DNA of 64,000 nt from DATARH01 sp963773625 (GCA_963773625.1 CAVZCJ010000011.1:1-64000), one strand, 5' to 3'. Positions 16,171 through 26,299 are shown, numbered from the stretch's first letter. Translations and numbers: made by a program. Notes: generated by a model not told the origin, from the sequence alone.

Positions 16171-19100
16171 GCAGCGAACACCTCAGACCGCTGCAGCCGG
16201 TGGCTGCCAGTCCTGCCGAAGATGCTCTGCACGCGGCACCGCAAGCGCCGCATGGGCGTCTGTTCCGCAAATATGCTCTATTCTTTGTCGGTCTCGTCGG
16301 CACAGCGTTGGTTGTCAACGGCGGCCTGGATTTTTGGTTCGGGTACCAGGAGAACAAGGCGGCGCTGATCCGCGTCCAGCAGGAAAAGGCAAACGCGGCG
16401 GCCCAGCGCATCGAGGAATTCCTGGCAGAGATCGAACGTCAGATCGGTTGGACCACACACGCTGAGTGGTCGGCGACCCCGCTTGACCAGCGCCGGTTGG
16501 ACTACGCGCGGCTCCTCACCCAGGTGCCGGCGATTACGGTGATTTCGGAACTTGATGGCGACGGGAAGGAGCGCCTTAGGGTATCGCGCCTCTCAGTGGA
16601 TGTTGTCAGCAGCCTCAAAGATCAGTCGCAAACTCCTGCATTTGTCGAAGCGCGCGCGCATCACGTGTGGTTGGGTCCCGTTTATTTCCGCAGGGGATCG
16701 GAACCGTATATGAGCTTGGCCGTGGCGCGCGCCGGACGCAATGCTGGGGTCACGGTCGCCGAGGTAAACTTGAAGCTGATCTGGGACGTCATTACGGGAC
16801 TTAAGCTTGGTCACGGCGGCTATGCCTATGTGGTCGACGCAAACGGGAAGCTGATAGCGCCATCCGGACCTCAGCCTCGTGCTTCGAGAAACTGACTTCG
16901 GACACTTGCCGCAGGTGGCCGCAGCGCTGCAAGCATCCGAAACACCGGTGGCGTCCACCGCACTTAATAGCGACGGGCGTTCGGTGCTGACAGCGGACGC
17001 GACGATCACCCCGCTCGGCTGGCTGCGTTTTTGTCGAGGTGCCACTCCACGAGGCTTTCGCGCCTCTTTATGGCGCTGCAATCCGCAGCGCACTGCTGCT
17101 TATGCTTGGGCTCATTGCCGCCACCCTCGCGGCGCTCTTTCTCGCGCGTCGCATGACCAGGCCTATTCGGGTCATGCAGGAGGGTGCGGCGCGCATCGGC
17201 GCTGGTGACCTCTACCGGCGATTGGACATCAAGAGCGGCGATGAACTGGAAGCGTTGGCCAATCAGTTCAACCGCATGGCCGGTGATCTGCAAAAATCAT
17301 ACGCAGAACTCGAGCGCAAGGTCGACGAGCGCACGGCGGAGCTCTCCGAGGCCCTCGATCAGCAGACCGCAACGGCTGAGGTGCTCGGCGTCATCAACTC
17401 CTCACCGGGCGATCTCAAGCCGGTGTTCGACGCCATGCTCGAAAAGGCGATGCGGCTATGCGAGGCGGCGTTTGGCTGCTTATTTCTTTACGAAGGGGGG
17501 CTCTGCACGCTGCTGCCCTGCGTGCCGTGCCCAGGGAATTTGCGCTGTTTTTGCGGGAGCCGCTGGTACCGGAACCGGGAACTGCCTTAGCGGAGGTAAT
17601 TGCCGACCACAAAATGGTGCACTGGCTCGATGCCGCCGAGGCGGAAGCATACAGACAACGGGCCGCGTTGGCGGTAGCGGGGGTCGAGCTTGGGGGCGTC
17701 CGAACCCTTGTCGGCGTTCCCTTGGTCAAGGATGGTAGGCTGCTCGGCCTTTTTCATCTTTACCGGCAGGAGGTTCGGGCCTTTACGGAAAAACAGATCG
17801 CACTCCTTCAGAGTTTTGCAGCGCAAGCGACGATCGCGACGGAGAACGCGCGGCTGCTTGGCGATCTGCGCGAGCGCACTGAGGACTTGCAGCAGTCTCT
17901 CGAATATCAAACTGCGACGAGCGATGTGCTCAAGGTCATCAGTCGCTCAAGCCTCGATCTCGAGCCTGTGCTGGCCACGGTAGCCGAAACGGCGGCGAGG
18001 CTATGCGAAGCCGAGATGGCCTTCATTTCGCGGCGCGACGGCGACGTCTTTCGCTACGTAACGGCTGTGGGCTCCACGCCAGAAGGGACGGCCGATGCGC
18101 TTCGGTTCCAAACGGAATTCCTCGACACTAACCCTATTGTTCCCGGGCAAGGAAACATTACGGGGCGCGTGATTGCCGAAGGTCGGCCGGTGCAGATCGC
18201 CGATCTCACCGCCGATGCGGAGTACAAGTTCCCGGAAGCGGTGACCCTCGCGAAAATCCGTACCATCCTCGGCGTCCCGCTGTTGCGCGAGGGCGAACCG
18301 ATTGGCGTCCTTAATCTTGCTCGCCAGTACGTCGCGCCGTTCACCGGGCGACAGATAGAGGTGGTCCGCACGTTCGCTGACCAAGCGGTAATCGCCATCG
18401 AGAACGCTCGGCTACTAAGCGAGATACAGCAGCGACAGGCCGAGCTGCGGGTGACCTTCGACAACATGGCCGATGGGGTGGCGATGTTCGACCAGGAGCT
18501 ACGTCTGACCGCGTGGAACCGCAATTTCCAAGAGCTGCTCCAGGTGCCCGATGAGTTTCTCGCCGAGCGTCCCGCCTTCGACACCTACATCCGCTACTTG
18601 ACCGAGCGGGGTGAGTTCGGCCAGCGCGAGCCCGAAACCGAGATCGTCCGGCTGCGATCCCGCTTGGGAGACCACTACAGCTTCGAGCGAACGCGGCCGG
18701 ATGGCTCGGTCATCGAGGTCCGCAACAACCCGATGCCGGATGGTGGGGTGGTGGTGATTTACAGCGACATCACCGAACGCAAGCGGTCGGAGGAGGAGAT
18801 CCGCAAGGCGCGCGACGCCGCCGAGGCGGCCTATGCCGATCTCAAGGCGGCGCAGGCGAGCCTGGTGCAGGCCGAGAAGATGGCCTCGCTCGGCCAGCTC
18901 ACCGCCGGGATCGCCCACGAGATCAAGAACCCACTCAACTTCGTCAACAACTTCGCCTCGCTCTCGGTCGAGCTGCTCGACGAGCTGAAGGAGACCGCCG
19001 CCCCCGCTCTCGCCGCGCTCGACGACGACAGGCGCGCCGATGTCGACGACACGATGGAGCTGCTGACCGGGAACCTGGAAAAGATCGCCGAGCACGGCAA

Positions 19101-19671
19101 GCGGGCCGACAACATCGTCAAGAGCATGTTGGAGCACTCGCGCGGGGTCTCGGGCGAGCGGCGCGAGGTCGATCTCAACGGGGTGATCGAGGAAGCCCTC
19201 AACCTCGCCTATCACGGCGCGCGCGCCCAGGACCAGAGCTTCAACATCACGCTGGAGCGCGACTACGCCGAGAGCCTGAAGCCGATCGAGCTGGCGCCGC
19301 AAGAGATGACCCGGGTGTTCCTCAACCTCATTGGCAATGGGTTCTATGCCGCCAACAAGCGGGCGCGCGACGATGGGGGTTCGTTTCGTCCCGTGCTCAG
19401 CGTGCGCACGCGCGAGACGGGCGACGCGGTCGAGGTGCGGGTGCGCGACAACGGCACCGGCATCCCGCCCGAGATCAGGGACAGGCTGTTCCAGCCGTTC
19501 TTCACCACCAAGCCGACCGGCGAAGGCACCGGGCTGGGCCTGTCGATCAGCTACGACATCGTCACGCAACAGCATGGCGGCACGATCACGGTGGAGAGCG
19601 AGCCGGGGGCGTACACCGAGTTCACCATCCGGCTGCCGCGCAACCATCATCTGACGGTAGCAAGCGCATGA
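16167..19671 (+). pseudogene. Membrane histidine kinase HAMP-GAF-GAF-PAS-HisKA-HATPase
   Basis: The reconstructed protein is about 1165 aa. TM1 lies at residues 34-56 and a periplasmic sensor loop of about 240 residues follows. TM2 (LLLMLGLIAATLAALFLA) and HAMP (ARRMTRPIRVMQEGA) come next, then two GAF domains and a PAS domain. The dimerisation domain has the phospho-His in GIAHEIKNPLNF. The ATPase domain has NGFYAANKRA, DNGTGIPPE and GEGTGLGLSISYD. Three single-base breaks (about 16865, 17025 and 17500) separate the frames, but all motifs survive. It sits between a binding protein and a response regulator with overlapping ends. Confidence 0.88.
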
Positions 19672-20057
19672 GCGTCAGCATCCTGGTGGTCGACGACGAG
19701 GCCGACGTCGCGCTGCTCTTCCGGCTATGCTTTCGCCGCGAAGTGCACGACGGCACCTATGTGATGCACTTCGCCAATTCGGGTGAGGGTGCGCTTGACT
19801 TTCTCGGCACCCAGGTTGAGCCGCAACTGGTCGCCGTCCTGTCCGATATCAACATGCCGGGGATGGACGGGCTGCAGTTGCTCGGCGAAATCAGGCAGCG
19901 GTTTCCCGAGCTGCCAGTAATGATGGTGACCGCCTACGACGATGATCAGAGGAAGCGGCAGGCCAGCGATCTAGGTGCGTACCAGTTCCTCGCCAAACCG
20001 GTCGATTTCAATCAACTCAGAGCGCAGCTGCGTCAACTCGCCGATGCGGCCGCCTAA
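19668..20057 (+). CDS. Single-domain response regulator
   Basis: This 129-aa CheY-like receiver has acidic residues VVDDEADVA near the N-terminus, the phospho-acceptor Asp in VLSDINMPGMDG, Thr in MVTAYDDD and Lys in FLAKPVDF. No output domain is present. Its ATG overlaps the kinase stop (ATGA), showing translational coupling, so it is the likely receiver of that kinase and may act by protein contact or in a phosphorelay. Confidence 0.93.
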   Translation: MSVSILVVDDEADVALLFRLCFRREVHDGTYVMHFANSGEGALDFLGTQVEPQLVAVLSDINMPGMDGLQLLGEIRQRFPELPVMMVTAYDDDQRKRQASDLGAYQFLAKPVDFNQLRAQLRQLADAAA

Positions 20058-20076
20058 CGGATTGAACGACGGGTTT

Positions 20077-20136
20077 CCACCCACTGCGGCAGCCAAAGCC
20101 GGCCACCATCAAGGTCTGCTTGGGGGCACCTACCGG
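20077..20136 (-). repeat. Inverted partial copy of repeat B
   Basis: The bases ccacccactgcggcagcc and ggccaccatcaaggtctgct, followed by ggggca and accgg, match the reverse complement of about 14860-14918 with only a few changes. The copy lies in the gap after the response regulator. Confidence 0.72.
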
Positions 20137-20283
20137 TATTGCGGCCGCCTATGCCTAAGGTCTCCTGAGGGTCGCGTGCAGTCGGATTGGCGACGGTTCG
20201 TCGATGGCCGCTCTCGGCGCATCGCTCCCGTTGCCGAGCATGTTGGCGAAGGTCTGCTTGCTGAACTCATTGCCGACACTTGA

Positions 20284-20313
20284 CCGCCGCCGCGGGGACT
20301 ACTCTTCGTGCCC
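20284..20313 (-). repeat. Repeat fragment, inverted relative to 10213-10250
   Basis: The bases ccgccgcggggactactctt, then cgtgcccc, are the reverse complement of the fragment near 10213-10250. Further repeat-like sequence (catcgggtggaaatgcgtca) follows at about 20350 and resembles cagtgggtggaaatgggtca in copy B. Confidence 0.6.
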
Positions 20314-20430
20314 CACTCCGGACCTTCACGCGAGCCTAGGCGAACTGCCGCATCGGGTGGAAATGCGTCATCCCTGATTTCCCGACCTGAGAAGCGGACC
20401 TTCACACATCGGCGAGGCGTCGGGCGGCGG

Positions 20431-21594
20431 TCATACCCGCAGCCCAGCCTGGTGCATCAGCGGCAAGACCGACTCGCCGAAGAACTCGAGATCTGGCTCG
20501 AAGTCAAAGAACGCGACCTGTATCCCATCGCAGCCGGCCCGCTTGAGCCCAACTAGCTTGTCAACGACGTATTCGGGGCTTCCGATGATCTGGATGTTGC
20601 CGCCGAGGGCGCGGTGTTTGTCGCCATGAGCCTTCCAGGCGACCGCGTCGCCGCTACGCTGATGCGCGACGAAGCCTTCGACCGCTCCCTGGTCTGCGGC
20701 ATCGAGGATCGCTGCGTGGTATTGCTGCGCCGCGCGGTCCGTCTCGCGGCAGACGATCATCGGGTTTATGATCGTGCGCAGTTCCCGGCCGCGCTCGGCC
20801 CCGGCAGCTTTTATTAGGGTATTGTGCGCGGGGAGAGCGGCAAGCGCCGCGCCGATCTCGTGCCCGGCGGGGCTGGTGATGAAGACAAGATCTGAATGGG
20901 CCGCAGCGTAGTTGATGCCGGCTGGGGAGCCCGTCGCATTGACCAGAATCGGCCGCCCGTACCGCGGCTTTGGCGTGACGAAGGCCTTCTCGAGGGACCA
21001 GAACTTGCCCTGCAGCGTCAGATCCTCGGTCTCGCTCCACAGCCGGGTGAGGATGTCGGTGAACTCCGTGGCCATCTCGTAGCGGCGATCGTGCTCGATG
21101 TGAGCCCCGCCGAACATACGCGCCTCGCGCGGCGCATAGCCGGTGACCACATTGATCCCCCAGCGTCCGCCGGAGATGTGGTCGATCGTCGCCCCGAATT
21201 TGGCGAGCTGGAGCGGATGCCATGGGCCGAATAGCACATGGATGGTTGAGATCAGCAGGATCCGCTCGGTGATCGCACTGAGAGCGACTACCGTGGTGAA
21301 GGGATCGAGCGAGTCTTCGCGGTATTTTGAAACACCGCCATAGCCTCCCTTGTTCGTCCATTGGGCGAGACCGAAGACCAGGTCGAACCCCAGCTGTTCG
21401 GCTCGCTTGGTTAGCGTCGCGTTGTACTCGAACCGCCAATCCGTCGTGCGCGGCAGCAGCGACGCCGACCAGCCGCCGCTTTGCACCGGCAGGAAGAGCC
21501 CGAGGATGAGCGGCTGGCGGAGGGCGCGAGAAAGCGGGCTATTAGAGAACGCGGCAGGCGAGGAAGCTGCACGATCGCCAAGACCGTCAGACAT
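20431..21594 (-). CDS. FMNH2-dependent LLM monooxygenase (sulfone/sulfonate type)
   Basis: This 387-aa protein has a luciferase-like TIM barrel. It resembles SfnG dimethyl-sulfone and SsuD alkanesulfonate monooxygenases, which split C-S bonds using FMNH2 and O2 and release sulfinate or sulfite. Motifs include GLFLPVQSGGW, RAEQLGFDLVFGLAQW, GRWGINVVTGYAPREARMFG and the C-terminal IQIIGSPEYVVDKL. GAGGAAGG lies about ten bases before ATG 21594. It is 46 bases downstream of the TauD-type gene on the same strand, supporting a sulfonate-use operon. No flavin reductase is present nearby. Confidence 0.82.
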   Translation of the reverse strand: MSDGLGDRAASSPAAFSNSPLSRALRQPLILGLFLPVQSGGWSASLLPRTTDWRFEYNATLTKRAEQLGFDLVFGLAQWTNKGGYGGVSKYREDSLDPFTTVVALSAITERILLISTIHVLFGPWHPLQLAKFGATIDHISGGRWGINVVTGYAPREARMFGGAHIEHDRRYEMATEFTDILTRLWSETEDLTLQGKFWSLEKAFVTPKPRYGRPILVNATGSPAGINYAAAHSDLVFITSPAGHEIGAALAALPAHNTLIKAAGAERGRELRTIINPMIVCRETDRAAQQYHAAILDAADQGAVEGFVAHQRSGDAVAWKAHGDKHRALGGNIQIIGSPEYVVDKLVGLKRAGCDGIQVAFFDFEPDLEFFGESVLPLMHQAGLRV

Positions 21595-21640
21595 CTTCTA
21601 AGGCCTTCCTCGCTACTCCGGGCTTCGGCAAGAGGTGCGA

Positions 21641-22615
21641 CTACTCCGCCGCCATAATCCGCAGCTCCTCTGCGGCAGACAGGATCGGAAGGCCCTCGAT
21701 AGACTGGGAGGGCCTGCCATCGACACCGACAAGCGGCTCGCCGACCAGCGTAATTCGATAGAGCTGGCGGTCGAAATCGGATTCAAAGATGTCGCGCGGC
21801 GCGAGATGCGCGGTCGAGCGATTGTCCCAGAAGGCGATGTCGCCTTCGTTCCACTTGAAGCGCACGGTGTATTCGGGGCGTGTGACATGCTCCCATAACA
21901 TCTCGAGGATCTTGTGGCTCTCGCGCGGCGTCAGCCCGACGACCGACTTCAGGAAGGACGGGCTGACGAACAGGACACGCTCTCCGGTCTCGGCATGGAC
22001 CGTCACAAGCGGATGTTCGCTCTCCAATACGCGCCGTTTGACGCGTTCATTGTACTCGCTGCCAGGTTTGGTGCGCTCGCGCGGTGCGAAATTATGAATG
22101 CCGCGCAGCCCGTCGACAAACTCGCGCATCCTCGGCGACAGGCCGGTGTAAGCGGCGGCGAGGTTGGTCCAGAACGTGTCGCCGCCGTAAGGCGGTATCG
22201 TCACGCCGCGCAGGATCGAGGCCATAGGCGGGTTCACCGCCGCGGTAATATCAGCATGCCAGCCCGACCAGGGCGTCACCATGATCGCCGTCCGGTTCTC
22301 GTTAGCCGTCCGGTTCTTGGCAACGGAGTAGATTTCGGGAAAGCCCTCGACGTGGCCGAACACGGCATGGCCAATGGTCGGCTCACCGAACTGGCGCGCC
22401 ATGGCCACGTGCTGCGCGTGATCGAGATGCTGCCCTCGAAAGAAAACCACCTTCCACTTCAAGAAGGCATCCCGCACCTGCTTCAATTGATCCGGCAGCA
22501 ATGGTTTGGTGAGGTCTACACCGCTGATTTCCGCACCGATGTGAAGGGTGAGGGGCGCTACATCGACGGTTCGCTCCGCCTTCGCATCGGCGGTCTGTTG
22601 GGGGGACGACACCAT
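21641..22615 (-). CDS. TauD/TfdA-family 2-oxoglutarate dioxygenase
   Basis: This 324-aa Fe(II)/2-oxoglutarate dioxygenase resembles taurine dioxygenase, which hydroxylates the carbon next to the sulfonate and releases sulfite. The metal-binding HxD is in SGWHADITA and the distal His in NRSTAHLAPRD. The oxoglutarate-binding Arg is in RQLYRITLVG. The N-terminal IGAEISGVDLTKPL is a family hallmark. GGAGGAAGC precedes ATG 22615. Context with the LLM monooxygenase and the cysteine-dioxygenase-like gene favours an organosulfur substrate, but the exact one is unknown. Confidence 0.85.
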   Translation of the reverse strand: MVSSPQQTADAKAERTVDVAPLTLHIGAEISGVDLTKPLLPDQLKQVRDAFLKWKVVFFRGQHLDHAQHVAMARQFGEPTIGHAVFGHVEGFPEIYSVAKNRTANENRTAIMVTPWSGWHADITAAVNPPMASILRGVTIPPYGGDTFWTNLAAAYTGLSPRMREFVDGLRGIHNFAPRERTKPGSEYNERVKRRVLESEHPLVTVHAETGERVLFVSPSFLKSVVGLTPRESHKILEMLWEHVTRPEYTVRFKWNEGDIAFWDNRSTAHLAPRDIFESDFDRQLYRITLVGEPLVGVDGRPSQSIEGLPILSAAEELRIMAAE

Positions 22616-22899
22616 TTGGCTGCTTCCTCCACCTGCAATTCGAAATGACCGTGAACCGCCGCATATTGGCTGTCAATGCACGTCCAATGGACCGGTCCCA
22701 GCTTACGTGCTGGCCGCCGTATGCGTTGTTTAGCGATGTCACGCAATCAATGTCTGCGCGAAGTCGCCGAGCTCAGGCCGACAGGCCGGCTGCGGTTGAG
22801 AGTCCGCCCCATGCGGTTTTGCAAGATCCGCGGCGTAATGTAAAGGCAGGCCAGGGATAGCTTTGTCCTCCGCCAACCCTGGCCAGCGGATCGCCGTGG
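22616..22899. other. Gap between cupin and TauD-type genes
   Basis: There are 284 bases without a supported gene. It is long for a simple operon spacer, so a separate promoter for the dioxygenase may lie here; none stands out by eye. Confidence 0.4.
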
Positions 22900-23404
22900 T
22901 CAGGCCGCCTTGATGTTTGAGCGTTTGACGTGATCCAGGTTGGTACCCTCGATGCGCACCAGCTTGGTCAGGCCATCCCGTTTCGGCGAATGTACTACAC
23001 CGATATCGTAGAAGTGCGAGTTCGCCCGGCTGCAGGACGTAGGTCCGTTCTGGCGCGACCAGAGTCGGGTTGGCGCCGTCGCCCGGCTTCACGATACGCC
23101 AGTCAGTCATTTCGGTATCACCGACCGCGAGGCCGTAGATCGCCCAGCTTGAGCCGTGGTCGTGCGGCGTCCCAAGCGCCGGAGTTTCATAGACATGCCC
23201 GCAGACACAAAAGCCCAGCTCCGGGTCCTCATACAACACCTTACGCGGTCGGCACTGATCCGCCGTCAGATGTTTGGCGACAAATTCCTTGTCGAGCAGC
23301 ACTTTCGATACCAGCGCGCACACCGCCTGTTTTCCGGCCGGCCCGGCATCCGCCTTAAGGGCGTGGCGGATATCTGCGCTCAGCTGCTCCAGCGTGTAGG
23401 CCAT
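22900..23404 (-). pseudogene. Cysteine dioxygenase-like cupin, one frame break
   Basis: This is a cupin thiol dioxygenase of about 167 aa. The cupin motif is VCGHVYETPALGTPHDHGSS with two His, plus WAIYGLAVGDTEMTDW; a further His sits in GVVHSPKRDG. The uncorrected frame runs on to 22739, but one base near 23035 restores the family-like end (KLVRIEGTNLDHVKR, SNIKAA, stop at 22900). GGGAGG precedes ATG 23404. The enzyme would oxidise cysteine or a related thiol to a sulfinate. It is first of three minus-strand sulfur genes. Confidence 0.75.
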
Positions 23405-23445
23405 TTATTCCTCCCGTGCTTTCCTGCGTCGCGAGTAGGATTCTA

Positions 23446-23459
23446 TGCCATGCATGGCA
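23446..23459. promoter_or_regulatory. 14-bp perfect palindrome, candidate operator
   Basis: TGCCATGCATGGCA reads the same on both strands. It lies about 42 bases before the start codon of the cupin gene, where a repressor or activator site would be expected. The regulator is not identified. Confidence 0.45.
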
Positions 23460-23882
23460 GCCTGGAGACAAGCCGACGAGACGGCCTTGTTCATGGTCAT
23501 CATTTAGGATGCAGGCAGTGCTGTTGCCTACCCAGGATCGTCGGCATCAGCTTAGGGCGCCCCATTCGTTCGGATGAAGGTGAGAAAAGAATTGACCTCC
23601 GCGGTTCGATGGCGGCGTGGCAAGCGGACGGAATGCCGCAAAACGCGATGTTCCAGCGCGCCCGGGGTGAATCACCGGTGGGCGGAATGATGCCGTTCCT
23701 GATCTACCGACCAGCGCTGCCCATGCCTCAAAACTGTCATTCACCGCCCGAAACGGTTACATCGGTCGCCGCGCCTATTCGGCGCTGCCACTGGAAGGCC
23801 GAAACGCGGCGGGATACTGTCGTTGGTGAGGGTTGCCGGCCTCGGTCGCTGCACCGCTTCGGCCGGGGAAAAGGAGAGTCCG
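23460..23882. other. Divergent intergenic region before the SQR gene
   Basis: It separates the minus-strand cupin operon from the plus-strand quinone oxidoreductase. Apart from the palindrome at 23446 and the AAGGAGAG ribosome-binding site at about 23872, no feature is recognised. Confidence 0.4.
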
Positions 23883-25133
23883 GTGGCTAACACCAAGCAT
23901 CACCAAATACTAATTGTTGGCGGGGGAACCGCCGGTATCACCGTCGCTTCAAGTTTGCGCCGCCGCGGCCCGAGGTCACTTGACATTGCCATCGTCGAAC
24001 CGTCCGAGACGCATTATTACCAGCCATGCTTCACGCTGGTCGGTGCAGGGGCTTATGACATGGCCAAGGCCCAGCGGCCCGAACGGAGCCTTATTCCCAC
24101 GGGCGTGACCTTGACCCGCGGAGCCGCGCAATCCTTCGACCCCGACAAGAAAAGCGTCGTTCTCGACAACGGTGACACTTTTACCTACGACTACCTTGTC
24201 GTCTGTACCGGGGTGAAGCTGGACTGGGACAAGATCGACGGCTTATCTGCGACCCTGGGCGAGAATGGCGTGTGCAGCAACTATTCGCCCCTGTACGCGC
24301 CCTATACGTGGCAATGCATCCAAGGATTGAAGCCAGACAGCCGCGTTGTGTTTACGCAGCCGCCACTACCGTTCAAATGCCCTGGCGCGCCGCAGAAAAT
24401 AGTCTACCTGACCGCAGATCATTTGCGGCGCGCCGGCACGTTGCAGGCGTGCGATTTGCAATACTTCGTGCATGCTCCCGTGGTGTTTGGCGTTCCGTTC
24501 TTCGCGCGTGAACTGATGAAAGTTGTCACGCGTTATGGGATTAAGGCGCATTTCCAGCAAAACCTGGTGGCGGTCGACGGCGCAGCAAAGACGGCTACAT
24601 TCGAGGCCGTGGGCGGCGACGACACGGGGAAGAGAACGACCGTCACGTTCGACATGCTGCACGTTTCGCCACCGCAAAGCCCACCCGAAGCGATTGCGAG
24701 AAGCCCATTGGCAAACGCGGCTGGCTGGGTCGACATCAATCAGAACTCGATGCAGCATGTCCGCTACCCGAACGTCTTTTCATTGGGTGACGTGTCCTCG
24801 GCGCCAAATTCCAAGACCGCGGCGGCTGTACGAAAGCAGGCACCGGTCGTCGTACGCAACTTGCTGCGAATGATTGCGGGAACGCCAGTGGAGGCTGGTT
24901 ACGACGGCTATGCCTCGTGCCCGCTGACTACTGCCTATGGCAAGGTCATCATGGCGGAATTCATCTATGGCGGCAAAGTTACGCCGACATTACCCTTCGA
25001 TCCGGCAAAGGAGCTGTGGCTCTGCTGGTGGATCAAGGTCACCGGACTGCCGTTCTTTTATTGGAACTACATGCTCAAGGGCCATGAATGGTTTCTCAGA
25101 CATAATACCGCTTTCAAAGGCGACGCCGCCTGA
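23883..25133 (+). CDS. sqr: Sulfide:quinone oxidoreductase, SQOR-like
   Basis: This 416-aa flavoprotein oxidises sulfide and passes electrons to membrane quinone. The N-terminal FAD motif is ILIVGGGTAGITVAS. The redox Cys lies in FKCPGAPQKIVYL, the pattern seen in type II (mitochondrial SQOR-like) enzymes; another Cys is in NGVCSNYSPL. The second FAD motif is NVFSLGDVSSAPNSKTAAAV. The amphipathic C-terminus (LPFFYWNYMLKGHEWF) fits monotopic membrane binding. GTG 23883 follows AAGGAGAG and is chosen over an upstream TTG. Divergent YeeE/YedE genes lie downstream. Confidence 0.88.
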   Translation: MANTKHHQILIVGGGTAGITVASSLRRRGPRSLDIAIVEPSETHYYQPCFTLVGAGAYDMAKAQRPERSLIPTGVTLTRGAAQSFDPDKKSVVLDNGDTFTYDYLVVCTGVKLDWDKIDGLSATLGENGVCSNYSPLYAPYTWQCIQGLKPDSRVVFTQPPLPFKCPGAPQKIVYLTADHLRRAGTLQACDLQYFVHAPVVFGVPFFARELMKVVTRYGIKAHFQQNLVAVDGAAKTATFEAVGGDDTGKRTTVTFDMLHVSPPQSPPEAIARSPLANAAGWVDINQNSMQHVRYPNVFSLGDVSSAPNSKTAAAVRKQAPVVVRNLLRMIAGTPVEAGYDGYASCPLTTAYGKVIMAEFIYGGKVTPTLPFDPAKELWLCWWIKVTGLPFFYWNYMLKGHEWFLRHNTAFKGDAA

Positions 25134-25385
25134 GCCGGCAATTGGCATGTAGCAGGGTGGCGGCGGCGGGACTGACAGAAAGGGGCGGAGACACCGATCG
25201 GCTGACGTGATCCGGTGCTTCGAACCTGTAAAACCCAGCACAAATTTCCGGTTTTCTGCCGCCCCGACAAGGTTCGCGGCTTCGTCCGGCATGAACCTCA
25301 AGACCAAGTGTTCGCCTATCCATACCAGGATACGAAGGCCAGGGCCGAGCTTGGGCGTGAGCAACGATGACGGGAAACCCATCCC
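25134..25385. other. Convergent gap between SQR and YeeE-like genes
   Basis: There are 252 bases between converging genes. No clear hairpin-plus-T terminator was found by eye. Confidence 0.35.
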
Positions 25386-25870
25386 TTACGATCCAACGGT
25401 TCGTCCAGTCTGGATGGTGAGCGGCGCCAATACGGTCGACGCGCGTCTCGGCACGTGACCGAGCAATGACTGAGTGCCGCGATAAAGCCCCATGCCGGCG
25501 AGCATGACGACGACAAACAGAACTGTGCCAGGATTGCCGAGACTGATACTAGCAAGCGCCGGGCCGGGGCAGTAGCCGACCATTCCCCAGCCGACCCTAG
25601 CACCGCGCCGAGAATCAGGCGCCAATCAACGTGTGACTGGGTGGGCTTCGCGAAGGCCAGGCAGCAGAACGGTGCAGAGCGTCGGCGTCCGAGAGCATAC
25701 CCCAGCCCCGCCACCGGAATCGCGGTCGCCATTACCAGCGCCAGGCTCCGATCCCAAGCGCCGAAAATATTGAGGAAGCCGGTCACCTTGGCCGGATTGA
25801 TCATCTGCGAAACGGTGAGGCCCTGGCCAAAGAGCAGGCCGGCAGCGAGCGCGGCAATGATGGACGGCAT
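25386..25870 (-). pseudogene. YeeE/YedE-family transporter, C-terminal unit (DUF6691-like)
   Basis: The protein is about 160 aa with about four membrane helices (SIIAALAAGLLFGQGLTVSQ; SLALVMATAIPVAGLGYAL; GPALASISLGNPGTVLFVVV). These proteins carry sulfur-containing ions such as thiosulfate, and persulfide-handling roles are proposed. A one-base break near 25595 separates DWRLILGAVL from GWGMVGYCPGPAL; the conserved YCPGPAL Cys motif survives. It starts six bases after the stop of the partner gene at 25876, forming the usual split pair. Confidence 0.8.
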
Positions 25871-25875
25871 GAGGG

Positions 25876-26299
25876 TTAGGCTCCGAGCAGATGACGGAGG
25901 ACAAAACTGGTTGCAACGCCTGTAGCCATGAAGATCGCAGTCGCCGCCAATGAACGACGCGAGAGTCGGGCCATCCCGCAGACGCCACGTCCGCTAGCAC
26001 AGCCGCCACCGAGACGCGTGCCGAACCCGACCAGGAATCCGGCAGCGACGATGATCGGGGCCGAAACATCAAGCGTGATCCTGTGCAAGTCGCCCCCGCC
26101 CAGCCGATAGAGTAACGGCGCGGCAACAAGCCCCAGGAGGAACGCGATCCTCCAGCCGATATCGTCCATTCGCGGTGGCCACAGGTTTACGACGATGCCG
26201 CTGATCCCCGCAATCCGACCGTTTGTCAGCCAGAGCACTGCGGCGGAAAGCCCAATTATCGCCCCGCCAATCGCGGAGGAAACGGGTGTGAAACTCCAT
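25876..26299 (-). pseudogene. YeeE/YedE-family transporter, N-terminal unit
   Basis: This is a membrane protein of about 140 aa. The family signature GGGCASGRGVCGMARLSRRS carries two Cys thought to handle sulfur. The start reads MEFHTRFL in one frame, but removing one G at 26296 gives MSFTPVSSAIGGAIIGLSAA, which fits the family and runs in frame into WLTNGRIAGISG. The break is probably a sequencing insertion. It is paired with the gene at 25386 and lies opposite the SQR gene, suggesting sulfide or thiosulfate uptake linked to oxidation. Confidence 0.8.

Noticed and set aside
18499..19650. 383-codon minus-strand ORF opposite the histidine kinase
   Set aside because: The plus strand carries clear HisKA and HATPase motifs. 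The minus reading has no family features and is the usual antisense shadow of G+C-rich coding DNA.
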